From the IMG/VR virus record IMGVR_UViG_3300012361_000062, positions 1-39,623 of that record: 39,623 bases of DNA; one strand, written 5' to 3'. Under the pieces are notes generated by a model. The model did no database searches and was not told the DNA's origin. It worked only from the letters and a program-made list of their open reading frames with translations. Position 1 is the first letter of the stretch. Each line of letters opens with the position of its first letter. Positions 1-7,868 of this stretch are shown one piece after another. Origin of the DNA: a virus. The position numbers and the translations under genes were made by a program.

Positions 1-268
1 AGCGGTGCGCTCAGCGGTGGGCTCAGCGGTGCGCTCAGCGGTGGGCTCAGCGGTGGACTCAGCGGTGGGCTCAGCGGTGGACTCAGCGGTGGGCTCAGCG
101 GTGGGCTCAGCGGTGCGCTCAGCGGTGGACTCAGCGGTGGGCTCAGCGGTGCGCTCAGCGGTGGACTCAGCGGTGCGCTCAGCGGTGGGCTCAGCGGTGC
201 GCTCAGCGGTGGACTCAGCGGTGCGCTCAGCGGTGGACTCAGCGGTGCGCTCAGCGGTGGGCTCAGCG
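1..268 (+). repeat. 12-bp tandem repeat array (left part)
   Basis: About 22 copies of a 12-bp unit, tca-gcg-gtg-NNN, where the last codon is only ggc, gac or cgc (Gly, Asp, Arg). The array is in frame with the DUF6745-like gene and resumes at 39506-39623 at the other end of the window. Such near-identical units tend to break short-read assemblies, so copy number is uncertain. Confidence 0.95.
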
Positions 269-955
269 GGTAATTCATTCTGGGGTGGCTCTCTATGGGC
301 AGGATATGCTGCATGGGCCGATTATTTTAATGAAGTCCTCTCCATTTCCATCGACCGCAATTATCTCGATCTTGTCGAATCCTGCGGCTATTACTGGCTG
401 TTAGATGGCATCTGCTTCGCCTCAGAGCGGCCCAGCACCATCAATCTTGATGAGCGCGGTCGATTGCACGCTGAGCGTGGAATGTCGATCAGTTACCCAT
501 CAGGCTGGGGACTATGGCACTGGCACGGCGTTAGTGTAGATCGTGCGATCATTGAAACCCCTGGAAGTATCACCGTGCAGCAGATTGATGCCTGTGGCAA
601 CGCAGAGCAACGTCGCGTGATGATTGAGCGTTTCGGCACGGCTCGTTATTTAAGAGGGGGCGCTAAAGTCGTGCAGGAATTACCTGCCAACTACTACGTC
701 AAGGGGTTGCAGACCGCTCGTTTACTGATCAAGGATCGTAAGGATGACACGCCCATCGTAATGCTGGACGTGCTGAATTCAACGCCGGAACCTGATGGGA
801 CAACGAAACGGTACATGCTCAGAATCCAGCCAGATGCCTATGCTGGTTTGGCAAGCAAGGATTGTCATGCGGCGATTGCCTCAACGTGGCGCAATCTGGA
901 TAACAGCCTGTTCTTCAAGAAGCCGCAGGACTATAGGCCAGGATTTGAAAGCTAG
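2..955 (+). CDS. DUF6745-like repeat protein, C-terminal part (5' end cut by the window)
   Basis: The reading frame is open from base 2 and ends at TAG 953-955. The first ~90 residues are a tetrapeptide repeat SAV-X, with X = Gly, Asp or Arg. A ~225-residue globular domain follows, rich in Trp and Tyr (WGGSLWAGYAAWADYFNE, YYWLLDGICFASERP), ending in DYRPGFES. It resembles my memory of DUF6745, a family without known function. The matching N-terminal part is at 39272-39623, so this is one gene cut by the window ends. Joining the ends keeps the frame only if the shared AG dinucleotide is merged. It lies downstream of the GDVLL-motif gene and 9 bp before the next gene, so probably in the same operon. 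Function unknown. Confidence 0.8.
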   Translation, partial: AVRSAVGSAVRSAVGSAVDSAVGSAVDSAVGSAVGSAVRSAVDSAVGSAVRSAVDSAVRSAVGSAVRSAVDSAVRSAVDSAVRSAVGSAGNSFWGGSLWAGYAAWADYFNEVLSISIDRNYLDLVESCGYYWLLDGICFASERPSTINLDERGRLHAERGMSISYPSGWGLWHWHGVSVDRAIIETPGSITVQQIDACGNAEQRRVMIERFGTARYLRGGAKVVQELPANYYVKGLQTARLLIKDRKDDTPIVMLDVLNSTPEPDGTTKRYMLRIQPDAYAGLASKDCHAAIASTWRNLDNSLFFKKPQDYRPGFES

Positions 956-964
956 GAGAATGTT

Positions 965-1552
965 ATGTCCACCAATGACGTCCCCGGCGCGAAGGCCGGC
1001 AACCACGATGAACTCGGTTCAGGCTGCTGGGCCGAACACGATGACGGTTCCCTGATCTACGTCGCCGGCACCGAGAACGGCCGGGTCATCTTCGAAATCT
1101 TCGACTTAAGCGATGATGACCGCCCGGTGGAATACCGGGATGCGATGCCCAAGAAGCTGTTCGAACAGAAGTTCAGTTGGGATCCGAAGAACAGTGCTTC
1201 GGTGAAGTGGACCTGGCATGACAAGACCCCCTTCCCCTGGGATCGGATCCTGAAGCACTTCAAGGAAGGGGTGAAGCCGGTGAGCGCCCAACAGTTCATC
1301 GAAGATGCCCTGGCGGTCCACCAATCCCGTGAGCGCATCAGCGGGGATGATGACGATGACGCCCCGCGTGGGATCCGGCGCAAGACATCAGCGGCCAAAG
1401 CGGCAGCGGCTGCACGGAAGCTGAAGGCTGAGCCAGTCCTGCACGCGGACATCGCCAAGCGAGTGGACAAGGTATTGCCGGCAGGTGGGGTGGCGGCCAG
1501 GGTGCGGAAGGCGCTTCAGAAGGCCATCGACGATCTATCACCGGGGAAGTGA
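965..1552 (+). CDS. Unknown phage protein with Lys/Ala-rich tail
   Basis: 195 residues. ATG 965 follows AGGAG at 955-959. The N-terminal half is mixed and acidic, with a Trp-rich segment (WTWHDKTPFPWDRIL near residues 79-93). An acidic run (GDDDDDAPR) follows, then a basic Ala/Lys-rich C-terminal segment of ~60 residues that could bind nucleic acid. That last point is inference from composition. It sits 9 bp after the DUF6745-like gene and 1 bp before the next gene, so it is probably co-transcribed with them. I do not recognise a family. Confidence 0.75.
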   Translation: MSTNDVPGAKAGNHDELGSGCWAEHDDGSLIYVAGTENGRVIFEIFDLSDDDRPVEYRDAMPKKLFEQKFSWDPKNSASVKWTWHDKTPFPWDRILKHFKEGVKPVSAQQFIEDALAVHQSRERISGDDDDDAPRGIRRKTSAAKAAAAARKLKAEPVLHADIAKRVDKVLPAGGVAARVRKALQKAIDDLSPGK

Positions 1553-1553
1553 C

Positions 1554-1973
1554 ATGGCACGCTCAGGATATAGCGATGATGGCAACTATGCTCTGTGGCA
1601 GGGAGCGGTCAAGCGGGCACTGCATGGGACGCGGGGGCAGGCGTTCCTTCAGGAAATGCTGAAGGCTCTGGACTCACTGCCGCAGAAGATACTGATCCCG
1701 GAAGAACTTCAAACGGCCACCGGGGAAGTCTGTGCCCTGGGAGCGGTGGGGAAGTTGCACGGTCTGGATATGGGCGTCTTAGATCCTGAGAATCACCAAC
1801 AGCTTGGGAAGATCTTCAACATTGCACCCGCGATGGTGCAGGAAATCGAATACCAGAACGATGACGATTTCAGTGAGTATTCCTATGACTGGCGCACGCG
1901 CACGGCTGAAACCCCTGCACAACGCTTCATCAGGATGCGAAAGTGGGTGGTGAAGGCTTTGGAAGGGGGCTGA
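1554..1973 (+). CDS. Unknown phage protein, 139 aa
   Basis: ATG 1554 lies one base after the previous stop and has GGGAAG at 1545-1550 as a plausible ribosome site. A longer frame opens at 1485, but it would run through the upstream gene and is not needed. The protein is mixed alpha-type, with the segment TPAQRFIRMRKWVVKALEGG at the end, and has no signal peptide or membrane segment. It lies in a tight operon with the genes at 965 and 1977. I recognise no function. Confidence 0.75.
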   Translation: MARSGYSDDGNYALWQGAVKRALHGTRGQAFLQEMLKALDSLPQKILIPEELQTATGEVCALGAVGKLHGLDMGVLDPENHQQLGKIFNIAPAMVQEIEYQNDDDFSEYSYDWRTRTAETPAQRFIRMRKWVVKALEGG

Positions 1974-1976
1974 GGT

Positions 1977-2150
1977 ATGGACCAGACGGTGAAGGACATC
2001 ATTGAAACGGCAGCGGCCCGAATAGATCAAACGCTGCTGCCGCTGAAGGATGAAGACTACCTGTGGTCACTCCGGGAACTGAACCGATACGTGGACGGGC
2101 TGATACAGGGCAAGGAACAGCAGCGTGGCGCTAGATCCCAACAAGTTTGA
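1977..2150 (+). CDS. Small phage protein, 57 aa
   Basis: ATG 1977, three bases after the previous stop, to TGA 2148-2150. The sequence begins MDQTVKDIIETAAARIDQT and is mainly predicted helix and coiled coil. Its last 26 bases overlap the next gene (GTG 2125) in another frame, as is common in tightly packed phage operons. The SD-like GGGGGCTGAGG just upstream supports the start. No function recognised. Confidence 0.6.
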   Translation: MDQTVKDIIETAAARIDQTLLPLKDEDYLWSLRELNRYVDGLIQGKEQQRGARSQQV

Positions 2151-2457
2151 TCGGGTTGACTACCATGAAGGCATAGTCCGCACGGACTGTGATTGCACAG
2201 AATGTCACCACAAGTTCATCGCAAAACTGGACTACGATTTAGATGGCGAACACCGGATCATCTGCCCGTACTGCGGGCATATCCACTATCGCGTTATCAA
2301 CAAGGGCGTCGTGTCAGAGACTCGTTGGGAGAGTCGGCCGCCGTCCGAAGCGGCATTCGTCAACGTCAGCACGGAGCGTTCCTGGAAAGACGATCAGCTT
2401 CAGGCCACTACTACAAGCGTGGCCCAGCACATCAGAGAAAGGTTTCTCAAGGCATGA
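2125..2457 (+). CDS. Zinc-ribbon phage protein
   Basis: 110 residues, GTG start at 2125 with AAGGA at 2110-2114. It has two cysteine pairs typical of a zinc ribbon: C22/C24/C27 with nearby histidines (DCDCTECHHKF) and CPYCGH at 47-51. Small zinc ribbons of this kind in phages usually bind DNA, RNA or a protein partner; nothing in the sequence says which. The stop overlaps the next start as ATGA (2454-2457), suggesting coupled translation. Confidence 0.75.
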   Translation: MALDPNKFDRVDYHEGIVRTDCDCTECHHKFIAKLDYDLDGEHRIICPYCGHIHYRVINKGVVSETRWESRPPSEAAFVNVSTERSWKDDQLQATTTSVAQHIRERFLKA

Positions 2458-3197
2458 GCTTCGCCGCATTTGCCACAGCCGTTGTTCAGGGCTATCAAGG
2501 CGCACAACAAGCCCAGCAACATGCCAACCAAGGATTGGGGGGAGCCGTGGCGCAGCAGTCGGTCTGCTTCATCAACAACAGCACTGCCACCAACACGATT
2601 GGAACCTATGTCAACACTGGGACGACGGCTTCCACGGTCACGCTCTACGGGCAGCCATTTCAGTCACAGCAGAATGACATCAACCAGATTGATGCGTTGA
2701 CGGTTGATGATCTGAAGCGTCTGATTGATCACAAGAGCCACGGCCAGATGAAGGTCATCCCCAGGCTTCGGCACGCTTGTATGCCGCGCCTGTGCGCCCC
2801 TGCGAACTTCAGCGATCCGATGAAGCCGCTGGATGTCAGGGTGGTCCATGGCTTCAAGTTGGATGAGGCTGGGGCCTACGTGCTGCCGGACGGGTCATGC
2901 CTGGAAATCGACCACAATGGCAACTACGTGGTGAATGACGATCAGGGGAAGGTCACCTACAAGGCGACGAAGATCCGGGACTTCAACCCGTTCCTGAACG
3001 CCAGTGACCTGCTGGAACAGTACATCACGGAACTGAAGCCCCTGGGCGTGCGGCAGGACGAAGTGCTACAGCTTGAAATCGAACACTTCATCAATTGGCT
3101 GATCCACAAGGCGGCTGAGAAGGACGGGGATATTCCACCGGCCGATGTGCCCAAGCTCCCACCTGTGGCGCTGCTGACGAAGCAGGAAGCGGCGTAA
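2454..3197 (+). CDS. Unknown phage protein, 247 aa
   Basis: ATG 2454 overlaps the upstream TGA as ATGA, so this start is preferred over the longer frame that opens at 2193. The N-terminus is Ala/Gln-rich (FATAVVQGYQGAQQAQQHAN), followed by a Thr/Asn-rich stretch and a globular part with LYGQPF and LPDGSCLEIDHNGNYVVNDDQG. The last ~60 residues are helical and Pro-rich. It could be structural or an accessory factor. It is followed at 11 bp by tRNA-Thr, so transcripts of this operon probably carry the tRNA. No family recognised. Confidence 0.7.
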   Translation: MSFAAFATAVVQGYQGAQQAQQHANQGLGGAVAQQSVCFINNSTATNTIGTYVNTGTTASTVTLYGQPFQSQQNDINQIDALTVDDLKRLIDHKSHGQMKVIPRLRHACMPRLCAPANFSDPMKPLDVRVVHGFKLDEAGAYVLPDGSCLEIDHNGNYVVNDDQGKVTYKATKIRDFNPFLNASDLLEQYITELKPLGVRQDEVLQLEIEHFINWLIHKAAEKDGDIPPADVPKLPPVALLTKQEAA

Positions 3198-3208
3198 AAT
3201 GATCCCAT

Positions 3209-3285
3209 GCCACTGTAGCTCAGTCGGTCAGAGCTGCGCTCTCGTAAGGCGCTGGTCGCAGGTTCGACTCCTGCCGGTGGCACCA
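3209..3285 (+). tRNA. tRNA-Thr (CGT)
   Basis: A complete cloverleaf: acceptor GCCACTG pairs with CGGTGGC (one G-U), D stem GCTC/GAGC, anticodon stem GCGCT/GGCGC with loop CTCGTAA (anticodon CGT at 3243-3245, reading ACG), and T arm GCAGG-TTCGACT-CCTGC. The discriminator A and CCA are encoded. The last A of CCA is also the first base of the next gene's ATG. Confidence 0.95.
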
Positions 3286-3626
3286 TGACAATCAGGTGTT
3301 GGCTATTCGGTCACAAGCGTTCGTGGCCTACGATGCTGGATGGCATGTCACCATTTCTGTTCATGGAAGTTGAACAGCGGGACGAAGCCACGGGCACAAG
3401 GCGAGCGCGTTCTATCCACATGTGCGAACGGTGCCACGCACTTTATTGGACCGAACCAGAACTCAGAGTCCCTGCGCCAAGTATCCAGTTCACGGGCATT
3501 GAACTGTTCATGCAGGACAAGCGCCCAGGGCAGGACGCCATCACCACCGACCTACCAAATGATCCGCGCTGGCATGAACCTTCGCTAACGGCCCGACCGA
3601 GTTCTAAGGCTTCGGTTCCAGACTGA
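3285..3626 (+). CDS. DUF1660-like small zinc-site phage protein
   Basis: 113 residues. The start TIRCWLFGHKRSW and the later MCERCHALYWTE match the layout of DUF1660-type phage proteins (LFGHK near the N-terminus, then C-x2-C), supporting the ATG at 3285 even though it overlaps the tRNA CCA end. The role of the family is unknown. The last 23 bases overlap tail-to-tail with the minus-strand Rz gene. It is the last gene of the plus-strand block. Confidence 0.7.
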   Translation: MTIRCWLFGHKRSWPTMLDGMSPFLFMEVEQRDEATGTRRARSIHMCERCHALYWTEPELRVPAPSIQFTGIELFMQDKRPGQDAITTDLPNDPRWHEPSLTARPSSKASVPD

Positions 3627-4077
3627 CTATGGCTTGCCAGTCGGCGTAAGTTCTGAGGCAGGCGCTGGTGGCGGCTTTAACTGCCGCAGCAAGATCTCCA
3701 TCTGCCGGTCCACTTCCTTGAGCTTCTCCGGCACCTGCTGATCCACCTTGTCCTCCACTGGAATGTGCCACTGCTCCTGGCATGGCGCTGTTGTGAATAG
3801 CGGCTTGGAGCTGGCGCACCCGAGCAGTGAGAGAGTCAACGAGAGGCTGAGCATCTTTAAGACCTTGTTCACGGGCCACCTTTGCTGCGGCTTCGGCCGC
3901 TGCCTGAAGTCTCTGGGCTTCCTTGACCTTATCGCTCTGGTCTTTCACCGCCTGGGCCTGGGCTGCCTTGTAGGCGGTGAAATCACTATTGCATTGCTCT
4001 AGAGAGCTGTGCTGCTGATATAGGGCGATACCGAGCCCCAGGATGATGATGGCCAAGGCTCCAGCTATGTAGTTCAC
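3604..4077 (-). CDS. Rz: Rz-like inner-membrane spanin
   Basis: The protein has one N-terminal membrane segment (AGALAIIILGLGIALY), then a periplasmic Gln/Ala-rich coiled coil and a Gly/Ser-rich region with CLRTYADWQAIV near the C-terminus. This is the standard architecture of an i-spanin, which with Rz1 fuses inner and outer membranes at the end of lysis. GTG 4077 is preferred over ATG 4092: it forms a GTGA overlap with the upstream stop and has GGGAG five bases before it. Rz1 is nested inside in another frame, the classical lambda-type arrangement. Confidence 0.85.
   Translation of the reverse strand: MNYIAGALAIIILGLGIALYQQHSSLEQCNSDFTAYKAAQAQAVKDQSDKVKEAQRLQAAAEAAAKVAREQGLKDAQPLVDSLTARVRQLQAAIHNSAMPGAVAHSSGGQGGSAGAGEAQGSGPADGDLAAAVKAATSACLRTYADWQAIVSLEPKP
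3627..3872 (-). CDS. Rz1: Rz1-like outer-membrane spanin lipoprotein (nested in Rz)
   Basis: 81 residues, embedded out of frame within Rz. It has a lipoprotein signal peptide with lipobox LLGCAS (Cys 19), and a Pro-rich C-terminus (KPPPAPASE) as in o-spanins. The mature lipoprotein would sit in the outer membrane and bind Rz across the periplasm. The start is GTG 3872; ATG 3854 is an alternative. Nesting plus lipobox make the call strong. Confidence 0.88.
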   Translation of the reverse strand: MNKVLKMLSLSLTLSLLGCASSKPLFTTAPCQEQWHIPVEDKVDQQVPEKLKEVDRQMEILLRQLKPPPAPASELTPTGKP

Positions 4078-4361
4078 TGCCGCTCCCACCATTGCTTGAA
4101 GGCTTCCACTCGGTCATTCCATAGCTCGGCAAACCGAACCCGAAGCTGGGTAACCCCGTGCAAGGCTTCCTTCCCCTCTCGATCCAAACGATCGTGGAGA
4201 GCCTTCTGGCCCATGTTCACATTCTCGCGGAGATCGTTGAGCTTCTCTTGGGTCCGGCCATGCTGGTCATCGAGCTTTCGGTTGGTCGCCATGAAGGACA
4301 CGCCAATACTTGCCACCACCACCGCGGTGATAATGAGCACTCCTTCGATGGTTTCATCCAT
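4074..4361 (-). CDS. Membrane-anchored coiled-coil protein of the lysis cassette
   Basis: ATG 4361 shares its A with the upstream TGA (TGATG), so I prefer it over GTG 4370. One N-terminal membrane segment (VLIITAVVVASIGVSFMA) is followed by ~65 residues of charged helix (KLDDQHGRTQEKLNDLRENVN). It lies between a small membrane protein and Rz, so a role in lysis (holin or antiholin partner) or as an inner-membrane accessory is likely but not proven. Confidence 0.75.
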   Translation of the reverse strand: MDETIEGVLIITAVVVASIGVSFMATNRKLDDQHGRTQEKLNDLRENVNMGQKALHDRLDREGKEALHGVTQLRVRFAELWNDRVEAFKQWWERQ

Positions 4362-4498
4362 CAGCCCCACCTATGCGTGACATAGACCGTAATTAAGATC
4401 ACCGCAATCTGCCATAGCCTGGCACCCCGCCGCAGCTCGCTGACATCCGTGAGAGTCGTTTCGAACGTCGGCTCGGTCGGCTGAAACTTTGGATCCAT
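4361..4498 (-). CDS. Small single-pass membrane protein, 45 aa
   Basis: ATG 4498 directly follows the upstream TGA (4501-4499); the stop TGA 4363-4361 overlaps the next ATG. The soluble N-terminus (MDPKFQPTEPTFETTLTD) is followed by a membrane segment (LWQIAVILITVYVTH) at the C-terminus. It lies in the lysis cassette. Function is unassigned; it could be a holin accessory. Confidence 0.65.
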   Translation of the reverse strand: MDPKFQPTEPTFETTLTDVSELRRGARLWQIAVILITVYVTHRWG

Positions 4499-4861
4499 TC
4501 ATGGTCCCTGGGGCTTATCCCAGGTAAACACGGAGGAAATGAAAGGCACGTACTTGTCCAGAATCTTTGCGGCCACCACATGAACCTTTGGAGCGCACAT
4601 GGCCGAGAAGAAGGACACGACACCGACTAGGCTCCGGGAATCGGCTTTATCCTGCGATCGCCACACGACAGTCGTCACGATGAACGCAGAGAGCACGGAA
4701 ACCGCCAGTGTCAACCGTTTGATCTTTTCTGGCGTCATGGCCTTCGGCAAGAATTGCTCAAGCAGCAGCCCGGGCGCCCAGCTGAGAGCGAGGCCAACGA
4801 TTACCGCCCAGGCATCTGGAAACTGCGCTGGTAGGCCAAGCAGATACTGCAACCAGGTCAC
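4499..4861 (-). CDS. Putative holin
   Basis: 120 residues with three hydrophobic stretches (WAVIVGLALSWAPGLLLEQFL near 19-39, LTLAVSVLSAFIVTTVVW near 51-68, and a weaker one near 78-103) and a charged C-terminal end. Size, membrane segments and position between lysozyme and spanins fit a holin, which would form the inner-membrane lesion. The GTG start 4861 overlaps the upstream stop as GTGA. I recognise no specific holin family. Confidence 0.6.
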   Translation of the reverse strand: MTWLQYLLGLPAQFPDAWAVIVGLALSWAPGLLLEQFLPKAMTPEKIKRLTLAVSVLSAFIVTTVVWRSQDKADSRSLVGVVSFFSAMCAPKVHVVAAKILDKYVPFISSVFTWDKPQGP

Positions 4862-5001
4862 GGCTTCTTCTCAGCCGCCGCTTGGACCGAGGCCGAAAAC
4901 TCAGCGGCGGCATTTGCAACCTTGGGATTCTTGCGGCCTACCAAAAGACCAGCAAGAAAGCCCACAACGAGGCAGATACCGGGAATGATGAGATGTGTCA
5001 T
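4858..5001 (-). CDS. Small single-pass membrane protein, 47 aa
   Basis: ATG 5001 has an AAGGAGC site 8-9 bases upstream; a longer frame running to 5280 is not needed. One membrane segment (LIIPGICLVVGFLAGLLVG) is followed by a short Ala/Lys tail. It lies in the lysis cassette and is translationally coupled to the holin candidate (GTGA). It could be a holin partner or regulator. Confidence 0.65.
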   Translation of the reverse strand: MTHLIIPGICLVVGFLAGLLVGRKNPKVANAAAEFSASVQAAAEKKP

Positions 5002-5011
5002 AGATGCTCCT

Positions 5012-5422
5012 TCAAGGCCCCGTAACCTGCGCAATGCAGGCCGGTTGGCCGTTTGTCGTTCCCAAGCAGTAATCACTGATCGTGTGCCCGAAGGCATCAG
5101 TCTCGACCCAGGTTGGATCGGGGACGTTGCCGTCATAGACAGTAGCGAGCGCATACCAGCCGGCGTCGATGCCCCAGGTGATACTGGTCCAACGCTCATA
5201 GACGTGGCTGTGGTAACCGCCACCGCGCCCCGAGGCGCCGCAGCGCGTCCAGGCATAGACTTCTCCTGTGATGTTCCCATTCACATCAAAGCCCGTGACG
5301 TAGCTCGCGGTATGCACCCCTCCGCAGCTCACGCCCAAGAGAGCCGGGTACCCCGGCGGGAGCGGTAGGTTCGTCGCCTGCGCGACTCCAACCGCGATCA
5401 GCATCAATACAAACGCTTTCAT
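5012..5422 (-). CDS. Secreted small protein of unknown function
   Basis: The MKAF start at 5422 overlaps the lysozyme stop as ATGA and has AGGAG seven bases upstream. The ATG at 5428 is only one base from that site, so is less likely. A signal peptide (MKAFVLMLIAVGVAQA) is followed by ~120 residues rich in Gly, Trp and Tyr with about four Cys, probably exported and disulphide-bonded. Its place between lysozyme and holin candidate suggests a lysis-associated or periplasmic role, but I do not recognise it. Confidence 0.7.
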   Translation of the reverse strand: MKAFVLMLIAVGVAQATNLPLPPGYPALLGVSCGGVHTASYVTGFDVNGNITGEVYAWTRCGASGRGGGYHSHVYERWTSITWGIDAGWYALATVYDGNVPDPTWVETDAFGHTISDYCLGTTNGQPACIAQVTGP

Positions 5423-5853
5423 GGCCATGCTCCTGTTTCAATCAACTTGATGATCCGATCGGCGCGCACTCCGGCCTCCTGATGCCAGGGCGTATTCGCG
5501 ATCTGTTTGATCGCGTTCGAGTAATCCTTCACCTGCATGTAGCCGAGGAAGTGCGGGAAGTGCAGCAGCCCTGCAACCCCAAGATTGAAGGCCATGTTGG
5601 TGATTGCCGCCTGGCGCACCGAGTCCTGGGCTGAAAACCAGGCGTATTGGCTCAGTTCCTGTTCAGTGCGGTTGATGTCGTTGCCCAACAAGAACTCCGC
5701 TTCCGCCTGGCTGATCTGCCCACCCTTCTTCCGATCAATGAGCCGGCCATATCCGATGGTCAGAAACCCCAGCGTGTCGGCGTAGGCATAGAGCTTGCAG
5801 CCTTCATCGACCCGAAGCTGGGCGAGCAAATTGGCCTGGTCTTCAGGGGTCAT
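5419..5853 (-). CDS. Endolysin, T4-type lysozyme (GH24)
   Basis: Muramidase that cleaves the peptidoglycan glycan chain. Counting from the ATG at 5853, the motif EGCKLYAYADTLGFLTIGYGR holds Glu17, Asp26 and Thr32, with the same spacing as T4 lysozyme Glu11/Asp20/Thr26. AFNLG and the C-terminal GxxxRADRIIKL also fit the family. ATG 5853 overlaps the upstream stop as ATGA; a GTG at 5865 would add four residues. There is no signal peptide, so it needs a holin for release. Confidence 0.92.
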   Translation of the reverse strand: MTPEDQANLLAQLRVDEGCKLYAYADTLGFLTIGYGRLIDRKKGGQISQAEAEFLLGNDINRTEQELSQYAWFSAQDSVRQAAITNMAFNLGVAGLLHFPHFLGYMQVKDYSNAIKQIANTPWHQEAGVRADRIIKLIETGAWP

Positions 5854-7868
5854 GTGCGTAGCCACTGGGTCGAACCCTGATCGTAGATGAAGGCCGTAAC
5901 ACTGTTGGCTGCAAGCGTTGCTGGTGCCCCCACGAACGTCGCGCCCGCTGAAACCCAGGTGGCAGCGGTGCCGACCGCAGCAGCGGTGAAGATCGTGATC
6001 TTGTAGCCGTCAATGGACGCCCCGCCTGCCGGGAAGGTGAACTGCAAGGTGGCCAGTTGGGTGCCGGTGAATCCCACATAGGTCGTGTTGGCCGGGATCA
6101 CATAGGGAGTGACGGCATTGTTGTTCACCACCACCTTGCCGGTGAGCAACACCGCAGGGGTGGTGATATCCCCCACGGGGCTGACATTGAAGCCAGGAGA
6201 GGCGAACGCCCCGGTCTTGAACAAGACGGCCGTGAAGTCCACGCCGATGTTGGCCACCGGGTAACCGCGAGTGACTGTCCCACTGCCATCGGTGGATTGG
6301 CCGGCGCGTGCGGCAATGAAAATGGTGCCAACGGTGTTGTTCGGTGACCCAAGGGCCTGCCAGTGGGCCAGGTCGGTTGAACCTACCGCAGCGATCTTGT
6401 AGGCCCGGTTCTGTTCGATGCAGACCACATTCAGAGCCCCTGGGATTCCCTGAACCCGTGGCTGCCCATAGATAATCGAACTGGTCGCATCGAAGACCCA
6501 CTGCCCATCCGCATAGGAGCCAAACCCTATGCCATAGGTCCACGGCGGCACATCGGGAACACCGGTCCCTGTGCCCACTCCTGGTCCGGTGCAGGCGAAG
6601 ATCGTGCCCACCGTGTTGTTCGGGGAACCGATCAGCGTGAAGTCTGTCGTTCCGACGGTCTGGATCTTGAATGCCCGGCCGGCAATGAAAGCCGTGACCG
6701 GGATGGCAGCCGCTGCGTTACTGAGGCCCCCTTGGTCAGCGAAGACGACACAGGTGTCGTCGTAGTCCCCCTTCAGGTAATCCGCGACGGTCTTGTTGAA
6801 CGTCATTATGTTCTTGCGGGCCGTGCTTGACCCGTAAGCCACACTGATGTCGCATTCCTGACTGGTGACGTTGTGAAGGAACGTCGCGCCATTGACGGTG
6901 CGCGCCCACGGGTTCGCCCCGTAGATGCCACCCTGATAGTTTGCGTAGGCCCCTGCCGTGCCTGTCAGATTCACGCTGCACTGGGTCAAGCCTTCGAAGG
7001 ACACATAGCCGGGTTGCCCCGCTGGGGACAATCCCGGAGTACCGACAATGCTGACCAGCGAATAAATTCCACTGCGTCCCCCGGTATGCCCTGCCGACAC
7101 GCCATGAATCAGGTTCAGTAATCTGAAGTTGCCGTTGCTGCTGGTGGTCGTGTCCACCGTGTCGGATGTGATGTTGTAGACAATGGGACCAGTGGCACCG
7201 CTTCCTGCCGTGGTGGCCACTCCACCCACTTTCATTCGCTCATAGAAGATCCCATTGAACCCTGCGGAAGCGGTGTAGAACCCCAGTTGCGTGGCACCCG
7301 TTCCGCTGAACAGCGCACCAGGGGCAGCAGTCAACACCACATTGTTCGGGATACTGGGGAAGGTGCTGATCAGCCATGAGGCTGGCGCGGCAGGGAATAC
7401 CACTTCTGCGTTGCAGGTGGCTGCGGTGTTCAGGATTGCAGTGCAATCAACGTTGATGACTGCCCCATAGCGGCGGATGTCACCCCACGGGTAGTTGTAG
7501 AAGGTCGGCGTGACCCCAGCGATAGCTTCGGCAGGACTCTGTGGCCAGATCAATTGACCGATGGTGCTGGATGTCATCAGCGAATTGATGTTGTCCGACG
7601 TCCAAATCGGGTTCGTGGGCGGATCGGTATCGTTCGCTGGGGAGAGTACCCACTTATAAATCAGCGTTGGATCCAACCAGACCGGGGCTTCACCTCGCGC
7701 ATTGAGGATGACCGGGTTGGTGTTGGGTGTACCGACTGAATCTGAGAATGTCCCTTGCTTCGTCGTCGTTCCAGCGATGTAGGTGAACAGCTTCCCGCCT
7801 GAAAGCGGCGCACCGTTGCCATCGAAGAACTTCTGGACTGGAACAGGTGCAAGTATCTCCGTGGTCAT
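5850..7868 (-). CDS. Tail fibre/tailspike protein
   Basis: 672 residues. The first ~95 (MTTEILAPVPVQKFF ... GTTTKQGTFSDSVGTPNTNPV ... WTSDNIN) are a virion-attachment module also present in the gene at 8296. The rest is beta-rich, with many Gly, Thr, Ser and Asn, as in receptor-binding spikes. Two internal repeats share GSPNNTVGTIF (near residues 408-445 and 503-540). The C-terminus is beta-rich (KITIFTAAAVGTAATW). I see no clear enzyme motif. It is probably the host-recognition protein. Confidence 0.8.
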   Translation of the reverse strand: MTTEILAPVPVQKFFDGNGAPLSGGKLFTYIAGTTTKQGTFSDSVGTPNTNPVILNARGEAPVWLDPTLIYKWVLSPANDTDPPTNPIWTSDNINSLMTSSTIGQLIWPQSPAEAIAGVTPTFYNYPWGDIRRYGAVINVDCTAILNTAATCNAEVVFPAAPASWLISTFPSIPNNVVLTAAPGALFSGTGATQLGFYTASAGFNGIFYERMKVGGVATTAGSGATGPIVYNITSDTVDTTTSSNGNFRLLNLIHGVSAGHTGGRSGIYSLVSIVGTPGLSPAGQPGYVSFEGLTQCSVNLTGTAGAYANYQGGIYGANPWARTVNGATFLHNVTSQECDISVAYGSSTARKNIMTFNKTVADYLKGDYDDTCVVFADQGGLSNAAAAIPVTAFIAGRAFKIQTVGTTDFTLIGSPNNTVGTIFACTGPGVGTGTGVPDVPPWTYGIGFGSYADGQWVFDATSSIIYGQPRVQGIPGALNVVCIEQNRAYKIAAVGSTDLAHWQALGSPNNTVGTIFIAARAGQSTDGSGTVTRGYPVANIGVDFTAVLFKTGAFASPGFNVSPVGDITTPAVLLTGKVVVNNNAVTPYVIPANTTYVGFTGTQLATLQFTFPAGGASIDGYKITIFTAAAVGTAATWVSAGATFVGAPATLAANSVTAFIYDQGSTQWLRT

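Noticed and set aside
1-268. CRISPR array
   Set aside because: Units are 12 bp without spacers and encode an in-frame protein repeat.
2193-2453. Longer start for the protein at 2454
   Set aside because: It would overlap the zinc-ribbon gene in another frame, while the ATGA overlap at 2454 gives a normal start.
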